Shown here: positions 36,301 through 48,420 of the stretch, piece by piece
How the letters are laid out: every line of letters begins with the position of its first letter
Numbering within the stretch: the first letter of the stretch is position 1
Source of the DNA: Bettongia penicillata ogilbyi
Lineage: Eukaryota; Chordata; Mammalia; Diprotodontia; Potoroidae
Assembly (NCBI GenBank): GCA_023548195.1
Contig: JAJHZJ010000700.1
Span: forward strand, 124,001 to 188,000
DNA length: 64,000 bases
Direction of reading: 5' to 3'
Made by a program: the position numbers and the translations under genes
Notes under the pieces: model-generated
What the model saw: only the letters and a program-made list of their open reading frames with translations
Told to the model about the DNA's origin: nothing
The model's database searches: none

Positions 36301-36880
36301 GAAATCTGATTAGTTTAAGTTTTCCACAATCCATCATCCAACCTAACACCACCTCATTCAATTCCAATGGCTCCTTATGATTTCATCTAGGATCAAGCAT
36401 AAAACCTTCTGTTTAACTTCATAAACTAGTCCCTTCCTACTTTCCCAGGTTATTTATGGCTTACTTCCACGCATATAGTGGTCCAATGACACTGGACTCC
36501 TTGTTGTTCCACAGGCAAGATCTTCCATCTCCTTACTCCATGCCATTTTAGACTCTGTCCCCAAGGCTTGAAATTATCCCCCTTCTCATCTTTGCCTCCT
36601 GGATTTGCTAGCTTCCATCAGGTCCCAACTGAAATACCAGCTTCTACAGAAAGCCTTTCCAGATCTTCCTTAAGGGGACAGTGCCTTCTGTCTCTTGATC
36701 ATCTCCCATTTAACTTGTTTATAGTTTACCTGTATGTAGGTGTTTGTATGTTATCTCCCTCATTTGATTATAGGAGTCTTGAAAACAAGGATTATTTTTT
36801 TTTTGCTTTTCTCAGTATTTCCCAGTGCTAAGTACAGTTCCTGGAACATAGTAAGCATTTAATAAATGCTAGCTAAGTTT
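36301..36880 (+). repeat. L2 LINE 3' end
   Basis: 'ctcattcaattccaatggctccttatgatttcatctaggatcaagcataaa' (36354 on), 'ctacagaaagcctttccagatc' and the terminal 'gttcctggaacatagtaagcatttaataaatgct' are the standard L2 3' order. Confidence 0.85.
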
Positions 36881-36884
36881 GGAA

Positions 36885-36985
36885 GATCTCTTCTGATCTC
36901 TAGACCATGGTCTCTTCATAAGAAAAATGAGTGACTTGGCCTTGAAGTCCCTCCCAATGCTGAGGTTCTGTGGTTCTAAGTCCCT
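36885..36985 (+). repeat. SINE 3' tail fragment
   Basis: 'ttcataagaaaaatgagtgacttggccttgaagtccctcccaatgctgagg' follows the usual SINE/MIR-like tail order. Confidence 0.55.
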
Positions 36986-38141
36986 GTCTCTCCCCCACCC
37001 CTTCTCTGGACCATACTTTTCTTTTAAGTAAAGTTAAGTGAATTGATGATTCCAACTACAGGAAACTTTTCATTTTTAAGGGCTATTGACTATGATCTTT
37101 TAGCCAGAGCTGTGGTCCATGTACATTCTAGACAAGTCATTTCCAGTATGAGACCTCCATAGCCCTAGTGGTTCATTGGCATAAAAATCCCTAGGGGCGA
37201 TCAATGCAAAGATATGCTGGGCTACTTCTGGTTGGGGCATACCTAGAAACATAACATGAGGTAGAGTGTGCTGGGGAAAAAATCCATACAAAGGAGCCTC
37301 TCACAACTTAAAGAGGTAGAAATGAACCTCTGGGTCTGCTTACATATCAAGAAAATGAGGTTAGTCATGTAGTTTCCTTCTTCATTGTGTTGTCTTGATA
37401 AAAATCCTCTAGAAACAACAATCTTCTTACTCTAAAGATGAAGAGATTCTATCTATTGATGTGCTCACTATTTCCTTGAGAGAACATCTACAACATTATG
37501 AAAAAATTTCTATATGCTTATATAATTTTTAATACTCTTGAGTAATAATAAAGAGAGACACCCATGTCTCTAGGATTCTGCACTACATAAACTATCAGAA
37601 ACAGAAATCAAGATTATTATAGGCAGCCAAGGCAATTGCACCTTTTCATACCACCCATTTTTTTAAAAAGCCAATTTGACTCCTTTTAGTTGCTTACTTC
37701 ACACCTTCCTTCTGGTCACTACTAGTCTCTTCCAAAAGGGACTCTACTATTTCTGTCTCCACTTCTCATGCCTACATTCCTACCCTAAGTCCTGGTGCAA
37801 AGGTCTATCTTCAATTGTTTCTCTGGTACAGAATTGTCCCTCTCCTAATGGGGTGGACAATGACCTAATCTTTCCCATACACTGGTCTTTCCATCTTCAC
37901 CACTTATTTTTCACTATGACCCTGCCTACAGCATCGTCTCTCCTCCCGGATTCCTGACTCTACCCATCCTTTTCTTATTTCCCCAAGTTTCTTTCTTCTC
38001 TGAAGGAATTGGTGACTTTTCTTATAATATCCTAGGCCCATACATTGGGTGCTGGGTTTGACATTCTCCCAGAAGTTGAATCAGTATTCAGTTTGCCATG
38101 AACATGTCTTTTTTCATTTTACATTTAAAATTTTATTTTTA
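36986..38141. other. No gene recognised
   Basis: There is a pyrimidine-rich open stretch at 37676-37957. It has no splice context or family motif, so I do not call it. Confidence 0.3.
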
Positions 38142-40118
38142 GGGGCAGAGCCAAGATGGTGAAGTAGAAAGACACACATAATCTAGCTCTTCCCTCACAG
38201 CCCACAAAATACTATAAAAAATGACTCTCAACAAATTCTAGACCAGCAGAAGCCACACAAGGACGAAATGAAAGAGATTTCCAGCCCAAGGCGACCTGGA
38301 AGGATGACAGGAAAGTTCTATCACACTGGATGTGAAGCGGAGCACAGCTCAGCCTTGGCCATGCAGCACTGGGAAGAACAGGACTAGAACAGGCCTCAGG
38401 GGCAGAATCCCCAGCAGCATCAGGGGTTCTCAGATCCCTCAAATCACAAACGCCAAAGACAACTTCAAAAGTCAGTGAGAGGGCTTTTCCGGGGTGAGAA
38501 GGGAACAGGATCCTCTCCTAGCTTCAGCCCCAGGAGGCCGTAGTGGCAGTGGTGACAGTGGCAACAGCAGCAACAGAAGCGATGGCAGCAGAAGCATCTG
38601 TTTGTGGAGCCCGCTGTCTAAAGCCCCTGGGGGAATTGAACAGCTGGTCTGAATCTCAGCCCTGAGCAAAGTCTTGGGGTGAGGAGGAACACTGGCAAGG
38701 TGGAACTGCAGGCAGTTCTGGAGGGGGAATTCTACTACTTGCAGATTATGGACAGAAAAGTTTTTGGTTGCTCCCAGACCAGTGCCCAGGCCAGGAGAAG
38801 AGCAAACTCCTTTCCCTTGATTGTGCCACCTTGGAGGAATTGAGAACTTATGAGCCCCCAGAGTATACCTCCCTCTTTAAAAGGACTAAAAAGTCAAGTA
38901 ACTGGCTGGAAAAATGCCCCCAAAAGGGAGAAAAAATAAGAATATAGAAGGTTATTTTCTTGGTGAACAGATATTTTCTCCCATCCTCTCAGATGAGGAA
39001 GAACAATGCATAACATCAGAGGAAGTCAAGGTTTCTGCATCCCAAATCTCCAAAATAAATATGCAATGATCTCAGGCCATGGAAGAGCTCAAAAAGGATT
39101 TTGAAAATCAAGAAAGAGAGGTGGAGGAAAAATTGGGAAGAGAAATGAGAGTGACATGAAAAGCAGGTCAACAGCTTGCTGAAGGAGACCCAAAAGATTG
39201 CTGAAGAAAATAACACCTTTAAAAATAGGCTAACTCAATTGGTAAAAGAGGTCCAAAAAACTAGTGAGGAGAAGAATGCTTTAAAAAGCAGAATTAACCA
39301 AATGGAAAAGGTGGTTCAAAAGCTCACTGAAGAAAATAGTTCTTTAAAATTTAAAATGGAGCAGATGAAAGCTAATGACTTTATGAGAAACCAAGAAATT
39401 ACAAAACAAAACCAGAAGAATGAAAAAAATGGAAGATAATGTGAACTATCTCACTGGAAAAACAATTGACTAGAAAATAGATCCAAGAAAGACAATTTGA
39501 AAATTATGGGACTACCTGAAAGCCATGATCAAAAAAGGAGCCTAGACATCACCTTTCATGAAATTATCAAGAAAAATTGCCCCAACATTCTAGAACCAGA
39601 GGGTAAAATAAATATTGAAAGAATCCACTGATCACCTCCTGAAAGAGACCCAAAAAGAGAAACTCCAGATTCCAAATTCCAGAGTTCCCAGGTCAAGGAG
39701 AAAATATTGCAAGCAGCCAGAAAGAAATAATTTGAATATTGTGGAAATATAATCAGGATAACACAAGATCTAGTATCTCCTATATTAAGGGATCAAAGGG
39801 CTTGGAATATGATATTCCAGAAATTGAAGGAACTAGGATTAAAACCAAGAATCACCTACCCAGCAAAACTGAGTATAATACTTCTGGGGAAAAATGGTTA
39901 TTCGATGAAATAGAGGACTTTCAAACATTATTGATGAAAAGACCAGAACTGAATGGAAAATTTGACTTTCAAACACAAGAATCAAGAGATACATGAAAAG
40001 GGAAACAGGAAAGAGAAATCATAAATGGCTTTCTAAAGTTGAACTGCTTACATTCCTACATAGAAAGATAATATTTGCAACTCTTGAGACTTTTGTCAAT
40101 ATTTGGGTAGTTGGAGGG

Positions 40119-40152
<34 letters not shown>

Positions 40153-40955
40153 GGGAGAGCACAGGATGAGTTGAATAAGAAGGAATGATATCTAAAAAAT
40201 AAAGTAAAATTAAGGGGTGAGAGAGGAATATATTGGAAGGAGAAAGGGAGAAACAGAATGTGGCAAATTATCTCTTATATAAGAGGCAAGAAAAAGCTTT
40301 TTCAATGGAGGAGAAAAGGGAGGCGGTGAGAGGGAAAATGTGAAGCTTGCTCTTCTCACATTTGTCTTAAGGCAGTTTGGTATAAAAATCCATCTTACAC
40401 TGCAGGAAAATAGGGGAGAAGGGGATAAGTGGGATTAGGGGGATGATGGAAGGGAGGGCAAATAGAAGGAGGGAGTTTTTAGAAGTAAATACTTTTGGGG
40501 AATGACAAGGTCCAAAGAGAGAATAAAATAAATGGGGGGAGAATAAGATGGAGAGAAATATAGTCTTACACAACATGACTATTTTGGAAGTTTTTTGCAA
40601 AACTGCACATATATAGCCTATACTGAATTGCTTGCCTTCTCAGTGGGGATGGGTGGGGAGGAAGGAAGGGAGAGAAGTTGGAATTCAAAGTATTAGGCAC
40701 TAGTGCATACAATTTGGAAATAAGAAATACAGGTAATGGGGTATAGAAATCTATCTTGCCCTACAAGAAAAGAGAGAAGATGGAGATAAGGGAAAGGAGG
40801 GGTCTCATAGAAAGGAGGGCATATTGAGGGAAGGGGCAATTAGAATGCAAGGCGTTATGAGGTCTGGGGAGGGGAGAAATGGGGAGAAAATTTGAAATTC
40901 AAAAATTTTGTGGAAATTAATGTTGACAACTAAAAGTAAGTAAATAAACATTTAA
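38142..40955 (+). repeat. HAL1-type copy C, near full length, ORF1 broken
   Basis: It starts with the L1-type 5' signature 'gagccaagatggtgaagtagaaag' (38147 on). A GC-rich 5'UTR runs to about 38900. Broken ORF1 follows: coiled coil 39176-39439, RNA-binding start near 39460, 'gagtataatacttctgggg' at 39871. The element ends in a purine-rich 3'UTR at 'gttgacaactaaaagtaagtaaataa'. There is no ORF2. An acatttaaaa-type repeat flanks it (38121, 40948) and may be the target-site duplication. Confidence 0.75.
40122..40148. repeat. (CA)n in the HAL1 copy C 3'UTR
   Basis: About 13 CA units at the same relative place as arrays in the other HAL1-type copies (52168-52219, 58393-58462). Confidence 0.95.
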
Positions 40956-41379
40956 AAATTTCCTTTCTATGATTATGAATTTGGCAAACAGCAATAAACA
41001 TGAACTTTTTCTTGCAGAAGTATAAGACTGGGATTACCCTCACCCCAATCCTTGCAGTAACTTATGTGTCAGAAATCTCAATTAAATAAATGGATTGTGT
41101 GTAAATAAATGTAGAGAAAATGGTTTATTCCCTTATTTTTCTTTATGAGATTAGAAGCTCTTTGATTAGATTAAGAAAAAAAATATTGATATGAGTGGTC
41201 GTCACTTTCCCTCCTTCAATTTCTATCTCTAATTAGGCATAAGAGCAAAAGTGATATAGGAAGCCAATAAATGCAGTCGAAGGAAGTCAGAAGCAATACC
41301 CAAGTCAGATGCTTAAACCTCAAAAGCTGGAACTAACCTCTTTCAACCTGAAAAGAAACTATTTTTTTTGCTTTTTAGC
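40956..41379. other. No gene recognised
   Basis: AT-rich sequence between two LINE-derived segments. Nothing supported. Confidence 0.25.
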
Positions 41380-42480
41380 TTTTCCTCCAACTATATGTAA
41401 AAACAATTTTTGATGTTCGTTTTTAAAAACGTTTGCATTTACAATCTGTTTGCATCCCTCATTTCCCTCCCTACTCCTTGAGAAGGCAAGCAGTTTGATA
41501 CAGGTTTTACATGTGCAGACTTGACAAACTTATTTCCATATTAATCATATTGTGAAAGAAAGCAAGAGACCAAAGAAAAATAAAGAAGAACAAAGGAAGT
41601 GCAGCAAGGTATGCTTCCATCAGCATTCAGACTGCATCAGTTCTTTCCATGGAGATGGATAGCTTTTTTCACTGTTAAGTCTTTAGGAACTGTCTTCTTT
41701 CATTGTATTCCTGAGAAGAGCTATATCATTCACAGTTGATCATCATACAATAATGGCTGTTGCTGTGTAAAATCTTTTCCTGGTTCTGCTCATTTCACTT
41801 TGCAACAGTTCATGTAAGTCTTTGATTTTTTTTTTCTGAGAGCATCCTGCTCATGTATCTTATAACACAATAGTATTCCATCACAATCACATACCACAAC
41901 TTATGCAGTCACCCCCTAATTGGAAATTCCCTAAATTTCCAATTATTTGCCACCACAAAAGAGCTTCTATAAATCGTTTTGTATGTATAAATTGTTTCCC
42001 ATTTGTTTGCTTTTTTTTTTTTTTTATCTCTTTGGAACCTAATAAGGGTATTTCTCAGTCAAATGGCATGCCTGATAAATTGCCATTTGGGCATAGTTGC
42101 AAATCGCTCTCCAGTATGCTTGAATCAGTCCACAGCTCTACTAATGTTGAGATACAACGAGTATCTCAATTTTCTATATCCCCTCCAACATCTGTTCTAT
42201 CATTCTATTATATTCTATGATACTAGGCAATCTGACAGGTGTGAGGTGGTACCTCAAAATTGTTTTAATTTACATTTCTCTTTTCAATACTAATTTAGAA
42301 CATTTTTTCATGATTATACCTATCTTTGATTACTTCATCTAATAACTACCTGTTTATATATATCCTTTTATTATTTGTCTTTTAGGAAATGACTTGCATT
42401 CTTATCACTTTAACTTAGTTCTCTATATATTTGCGAAATGAGGCCTTTGTCAGAGAAACTTGTCATGGATTTTTTTCACA
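41380..42480 (-). repeat. L1 3' part, antisense
   Basis: 'tggttctgctcatttcactttgcaacagttcatgtaagtc' (41781 on), 'gccaccacaaaagagcttctataaatc' and 'tctccagtatgcttgaatcag' are the reverse of the L1 3' region (compare 44450-44760). Confidence 0.75.
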
Positions 42481-43330
42481 TTACTGAGTATTTTCCTCTC
42501 CATCCCATTTTCTCATTTGTTTGACATTCTCTCTCTCTTTTTACCCTGTCCTTTCTCAAAAGTGTTTTGCTTCAGACTATCACTTGCTCAATCCATCTCT
42601 TTTCTATCAGCACCCTTCTTAAATAATTTCCTTTCTTTCAAGCTTTCTAATAAGGCAAATAGATTTCTATACACAACTGAGTGTGTTATTCCTTCTTTGA
42701 GCCAAATATGATGAAAGTAAATTTCAAGCACTAGCCCTCATCTCACATTTCAGAGCACCATCTCTTCCACTAGAGAAGATATTTTGTACCACTACTATGT
42801 GAGATAATTAATCCAGTTTTTACCTCCCTCTTTCCCCTTCTCCCAGAGTATTTCTCTTTCTCAAAGTTTAATTTTATTTTTTAAGGTATTCCATAATATT
42901 CAACTCACACTAATAACATCAGTCCATCTATACTTAGTGTAACTACCCTAAAATGATAAAAGTCTTAGGAATTGCGATATCATCTTCCCAAGTAGGAAGG
43001 TATATATTGTCACCAAAAACCTAGGATAACACCAACACCATATAATCAATGCAACAGAGTCATGCATCCAGTTTCATCAAAGGGAATCTTAGAATTTCCT
43101 TCTATCTATTCAACACCTTTAACATCTGTGAGCTAAGAGCTCTGACAACCACTGATGATGATTAAGTTTCCCCCAAGATCTGCTGTTAGATTGCTGAGGA
43201 TTGCTGAGGATCAGCCCACTGCTCTCTTTCTTTGGTGTTACCTAATCTGGACTGTGCTTTACGCTCAAATTTGTCAGATAGTCTGTTCCTGCTGACCTTT
43301 TAAGTTTTCTTAGGCAGGAACATTGCTTCA
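42481..43330 (-). repeat. L1 ORF1-ORF2 spacer-like sequence, antisense
   Basis: The pyrimidine-rich text parallels 15950-16170, for example 'agatttctatacacaactgagtgtgttattccttctttgagcc' (42660 on) against 'tatttctatacttaactgagtttgttgttccctccttgaaccc'. It lies directly against L1 3' sequence, so most of ORF2 is missing between the two pieces. Confidence 0.55.
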
Positions 43331-43559
43331 CTCTGTTCTTTTGTTGGTTTGTTTTCAAGGGTTATTTAAAAAATTTTGGACAGAAATCTGGGAAAGCTCA
43401 GATCAGTCCCTGCCTTTTTTCTATGATCTTAGTTAGCTCTGCCACCAAAAAAAATTATTCTTAAAAGGAGTATGTGGCACTAGAATTTCTATCTCATTCT
43501 TTCTCCTTCCACCCATCTCTACTGACAATATTATCAGACATTAGAACAGTAGCAAATAA

Positions 43560-44794
43560 TGTATCCCAGTGGGAACTGATAGCATGCAACAGTAGAAAAC
43601 AATGACTCTGGCTTGGAGTAAATATCGTCTTCAGAAAGACAGCTGAAGGATCTCTTCCCCTACATCACAGACTAATTCAGGACTCTCTAAAGGTACTGAT
43701 CTTTGGAGCCAAGCAGAGAACTACCTTTGAAGGGAACTATAAAAGAAGTGTACAAATGGCAATACAGAATGCCATTGTCAAATTTGCGAGTTCTACTATT
43801 TGAAAAATTCTGCTGGGAGAACTGGAAAATAGTATGCCAGAAACTACATATAGACCAACATTTCACACTATAGAAATATAAAATTTTAATGGGTCCATGA
43901 TATAAACAAAGAGTGATGTCATAATCAAATTAGGAGAGCAAGGAATAGATTACATATCAGACATATGGAGAAGGGAAGAATTTATGACCTAACAAGAGAC
44001 TGAGAAAGTTATAAAATGAAAAATGGATAATTTCAATTACATTAAATGAAAAAGGTTTTGTACCAACAAAACCAAACCAACAGAGATTAGAATGAAAGAA
44101 GAAAGTTGCAAAACAATTTTTTCAGCAAGCATTACTGATAAAAGTTTCATGTCTAAAATATAGAGAGAACTGAATCAAATTATGAGAATAAAAGTCATTC
44201 CCCTATTGATAAGTGGTCAAACGATATGAACAGGTAGATTTCACCTGAAGATGTTCAAACTATCTCTAGTCATATAAAAAATTTCTCATCATCACTGAGT
44301 AGAGAAGTGCAAATTTAAAAAACTCTGAGGTACCATCACACACCTGTTAGTTTGGCTAATATGATAAAAAAGGAAAATGATAAAATTTGGAGATTAGAAA
44401 AAGTGGAAAACTAATGCAATTTTGGTGGAATTCTGAACTGGACAATTCCAATCATTCTGGAAAAGAATTTAGAACCAGGCCTAACGGAGTTTTAAAACAG
44501 CATATCCTTTGATCCAGTAGTACCACTACCAGTTCTGTATACCAAAGAGATCTTTAAAAAGGATGCACAAGCACAAAAATATTTATAGCAGATCTTTTTG
44601 TGGTGGCAAAGAAATGCGAAGTGAGGGGATGATCATCAACTGGTGAATGGCTGAACAAGTGTGGTAATATGAATGTAATTATTTCTGTAAGACATAATGA
44701 GCAGGTGGTTTTCAGAAAAACTTGGAAAGACTTACATAAACTGATACTGATACATAAACTGAGGAAAGTGAATAGAACTAGTAAAACAATGTAC
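43560..44794 (+). repeat. L1 ORF2 C-terminal part, upstream piece of a split L1
   Basis: 'gggagaactggaaaatagtatgccagaaac' (43816 on) and 'tataaaaatttctcatcatcactgagtagag' (44274 on) correspond to 13520 on and 13995-14020 in the L1 at 12553-14900. The L1 stops at 44794 where HAL1 copy A begins and resumes at 47430. Confidence 0.8.
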
Positions 44795-47429
44795 GGGGGG
44801 TGGAGTCAAGATGGCGGAGTAGAAAGATGCACGTTTACGAGCTCTGAACCCACAACCCATTGAATTAATGTAAAAAGAGATCCCCATAAGTTCTGGATCA
44901 CTGTAAGGTGTGCAGAAACAGAGCGTAAGAGATTTCTGTTCCAGAGAGCCCTGGAGAGCCATCCCCAGGGTCCGTCACGCTCCGGAAAGTGGACCCCACC
45001 CCAGCGCTGCCCTGGCCGCGACCCCAGAGAAGCTGATCCGAGCAGGCTTCAGGGACGGAAGCTCTGGTGGCCGGGAAATTCCCTTCGCCCACAGAAGATA
45101 CAGGTCAGTGAGTGAGACGGCTGGGCTGGAAGAGGGGTGTCTCTGTGGCTCGGGCCCCCTCGGGAGGAAGCGGCGGAGGCAGAGGCAGGGGCGGGGGCGG
45201 TGGAGGCAGCAATGGTGCGGCCACAGCCTGGGACTCCCCCAGCAGCAGGCAGGATCTTCATTACTGAGAGTCTCTGCATAAACCCCCTGAGGGAGCTGAG
45301 CCTGGGAGACTGCCCTGCCCTCACCCACCCCATTCATGAAGGTCTCTGCATAAAGCCCCTGAGGGAACTGAGCCTGGGAGGCAGCCCTGCCCCCACCCCA
45401 GCACCAGAACTAAAGCTCACATTGAATAGCAGCCGTGCCTGCCACTGAAAGCCCATTTGAATCTCAGACCCCAAGCACTAGCTGGGCGGATCTAGGCAGG
45501 GGTGTAGAGAAATCTCAGAACTCAAGTAACTGGCTGGGAAAATGCCCAGAAAAGGGAAGAAAAATAAGACTGTAGAGAGCTTCTTTGAGCAGGTGCAAAT
45601 GTTCCTGCCTTTCAATTCTGATGAGGAAATTCTGGAGGAAATATTCTTACCATCAGGGAAAGATGTGGAGGGCGGAGCCTCTGTATCCCAGACATCCCAG
45701 GGGGATGTTGGGTGGGCTCAGGCCTTGGAAGAGCTCAAAAAGGATTTTGAAAATCAAGTTAGACAGGTGGAGGAAAAACTGGGAAGAGAAATGAGAGAGA
45801 TGCAAGAAAAGTATGAAAAACGGGTCAATACCTTGGTAAAGGAGACCCCAAAAAATGTTGAAGAAAATAACACCTTGCAAAATAGGCTCACTCAATTGGC
45901 AAAAGAGGTTCAAAAAGCCAATAAGGAGAAGAATGCTTTCAAAAGCAGAATTAGCCAAATGGAAAAAGAGGTTCAAAAGCTCACTGAAGAGAATAGTTCT
46001 CTCAAAATTAGAATGGAACAGATGGAGTCTAATGACTTTCTGAGAAACCAAGAAATCATAAAACAAAAGTAAAAGAATGAAAAAATGGAAGACAATGTGA
46101 AATATCTCATTGGAAAAACAACCGACCTGGAAAATAGATCCAGGAGAGACAATTTAAAAATTATGGGACTACCCAAAAGCCATGATCAAAAAAAAAGCCT
46201 AGACATCATCTTTCATGAAATTATCAAGGAAAACTGCACTGAGATTCTAGAACCAGAGGGCAAAATAAGTATTGAAGGAATCCATTGATCACCACCTGAA
46301 AGAGATCCAAAAAGAGAAACTCCTAGGAACATTGTGGCCAAATTCCAGAACTCCCAGGTGAAGGAGAAAATCTTACAAGCAGCTAGAAAGAAACAATTCC
46401 AGTACTGTGGAAATAAAATCAGGATAACTCAACATCTAGCAGCTTCTATATTAAGGGATTGAAGGCCGTGGAATAGGATATTCCAGAAGTCAAAGGAACT
46501 AGGACTTAAACCAAGAATCACCTATCCAGCTAAACTGAGTATAATACTTCAGGGGAAAATATGGTCTTTCAATGAAACAGAGGACTTTCAAGCATTCTTG
46601 ATGAAAAGACCAGAGCTGAAAAGAAAATTTGACCATATCTTAAAAGAAATTAAGGTAAATGGTGAGAGAGAAATGTAGTGGGAGGAAAGAGGGTGAAATG
46701 GAATGGGGTAATTATATGTCATTTAAGAGGCAAGTAGGAGACTTTTTAGTGGAGGGAAAAAGAGGAGAGCTGAGAAAAAAAAACAAACCAAAAAAGAAGA
46801 AGTTTACCCTCATCACATTTGACTAAAGGAAGGAATAAAATGCACACTCATTTTGGTATGAAAACCTATCTTACAGTATAGGAAAGTGGGGGAGAAGGAG
46901 ATAAGCAAGGGGGGGATGATGGAAGGGAGGGCAAAGGGAGGAGGGAGCAATTTGAAGTCAACACTTGGGGAGGGACAGGATCAAAAGACAGAAGAGAAAC
47001 AATGAGGGGCAGGTTAGGATGGAGGGTAATTCAGTTAGTCTTATACAACACAACTATCAGGGAAGTCATTTGCAAAACTACACAGAAATGGCCTATATGG
47101 AATTGCCTGCCTTCCCAAAGGGAATGGGTGGGGAGGGAGGGATGGGGAGAATTTGGAACTCAAACTTTTAGGAACAACTCTTCAGTATTGTTGTTGCTAC
47201 TAGGAAATAAGACATACAGTTAATGATGAGTAGAAAGTCATCTGGCCCTACAGGAGAAAAGAGAAAATGGAGACAAGAGAAGGGAGGGATGACAGAAGAG
47301 AGGGCAGATTGGAGATAGGGAAAATTAGATTGCTTGGGGTATTGGGGTGGGGGGAGGGGATAAAAGGGGAGAAAATTTGGAACCCAAAATTTTGTGAAAA
47401 TGAATGTAAAAAGTTAAATAAAAAAAAAC
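44795..47429 (+). mobile_element. HAL1-type element copy A (ORF1-only L1), nearly complete, young
   Basis: Flanked by an exact 8-bp repeat caatgtac (44787-44794, 47430-47437). It opens gggggg-tggagtcaagatggcggag, the L1-type 5' start. A GC-rich 5'UTR of about 740 bp with two 72-bp tandem units (45262-45405) follows. ORF1 starts at 45542, the purine-rich 3'UTR begins about 46690, and the end is 'gtaaaaagttaaataaa'+A. No ORF2 sequence exists at any point, so it must have moved with L1 enzymes in trans. About 260 bp is deleted at about 46632 relative to copy B. Confidence 0.85.
45542..46288 (+). pseudogene. HAL1 copy A ORF1 (L1 ORF1p-like), one premature stop
   Basis: It starts MPRKGKKNKTVESFFEQ. 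Residues about 75-160 form a heptad-rich coiled coil (EEKLGREMREMQEKYEKRV, QLAKEVQKANKEKN, QMEKEVQKLTEENS). A TAA stops the frame at 46070-46072. The same frame then continues with 'DNVKYLIGKTTDLENRSRRD' and 'LKIMGLPKS', the RNA-binding start, to a TGA at 46286-46288. Text beyond it ('RDPKRETPRNIVAKFQ' in another read of the region) is still ORF1-like. L1 ORF1p coats RNA as a trimer; this copy cannot make the whole protein. Confidence 0.8.
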
Positions 47430-47840
47430 CAATGTACACACTAACTGCAACATTCTGTGATGATTAAATATGAGAGACTGAGCTAGATGAAGATTATTGC
47501 AAAAGACTTGTGATAAATAATGCAAACTCAATCCAGAGAAGTAAATGTGGCATATGAATGCAGAGCAAAGTATATTATTTTCACATTCTTTAGTTATTTT
47601 CTTTCTCATAGTTTTTCCCTTTTCTTCTAAATTTCTCTCATAATATGACTAATGTGGAAATATGTTTAACATGATTGCACATATGTAACCTATTTCAGAT
47701 TGTTTGCTATCTTGGGGTGGGAAAAAGAAAGGGAAAGAGAAAATTTAGAACTCAAAATCTTACAAAAAATGAACGTTGAAAGCTATCTTTACAGGTAATT
47801 GGGGAAATATATTTTCAAGTAAAAAAGATTTGTGAGTCAC
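47430..47840 (+). repeat. L1 3' end, downstream piece of the split L1
   Basis: It continues 43560-44794 after HAL1 copy A. 'gcaacattctgtgatgattaaatatgagagactgagc' (47446 on) and 'taatatgactaatgtggaaatatgtttaacatga' (47641 on) form the L1 3' tail, ending near 'gaaagctatctttacaggtaattggg'. Confidence 0.85.
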
Positions 47841-47849
47841 CTTTTCCTA

Positions 47850-48215
47850 TAGGCATTCTACACAAATATCCCTCACTACCTAATCCTGAATGAAAAAAAA
47901 GTGGACATTCAATGAACTGAAAGACTTTCAAGTATTTGCATATAAAAAAGGCAGATCTCAATGAGAAATTCTAAATAAAAGAGTCAGAAAAAAATAAGGA
48001 AATCAAAAAAGATCAATTATAAAACACTGATTAAGGTGAAAGTGTTTTCCTGTACAAAATAAACAAGTTATAAATATTAGTAATTATTATTAGTAGTATT
48101 TTTAAAACTGTCATCATTCCTAAAGCACTTTGAAAGAAAAGTTGGAGCAAAATTCATAATGAAGTGATTCTAAAATAAATAGGGTAGGAAAAGTTAAAAT
48201 GAAAAAAATCTCATA
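47850..48215 (+). repeat. Old HAL1/L1 ORF1 3' relic
   Basis: 'ggacattcaatgaactgaaagactttcaagtatttgca' (47903 on) and 'gtgattctaaaataaatagggtaggaaaag' (48163 on) match 29166-29205 and 29403-29430. Same old subfamily as the relic at 28470. Confidence 0.65.
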
Positions 48216-48219
48216 AAAA

Positions 48220-48420
48220 TGGTGTCCGAGACATTTAGAAGCGATTTGATCCTGAGCAATTCACTTAACCCTGTTTGCCTCAGTTTCCTTCTCTGTAAAA
48301 TGAGGAGGAAAAGGAAATGATAACCCCTCCCATACCTATGCCAAGAAAAGTCCAAATTGGAAAGTAAAAAGTTGGACACAACTGAAAAATGGAATGGGTA
48401 ACAACAATAACAACAAAGTT
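48220..48420 (+). repeat. Marsupial SINE
   Basis: 'gatcctgagcaattcacttaaccctgtttgcctcagtttccttctctgtaaaatg' (48248 on), 'atgccaagaaaagtcc' and 'gttggacacaactgaaaaat' are typical 3' half sequence. Confidence 0.85.

Noticed and set aside
37676..37957. 93-codon open frame on the + strand
   Set aside because: Pyrimidine-rich, no splice signals, no conserved motif. Chance or old repeat is more likely.
45653..46066. 137-codon minus-strand frame, and its counterpart at 57261-57680
   Set aside because: It is the antisense shadow of the HAL1 ORF1 coiled coil; both copies share it only by common descent.
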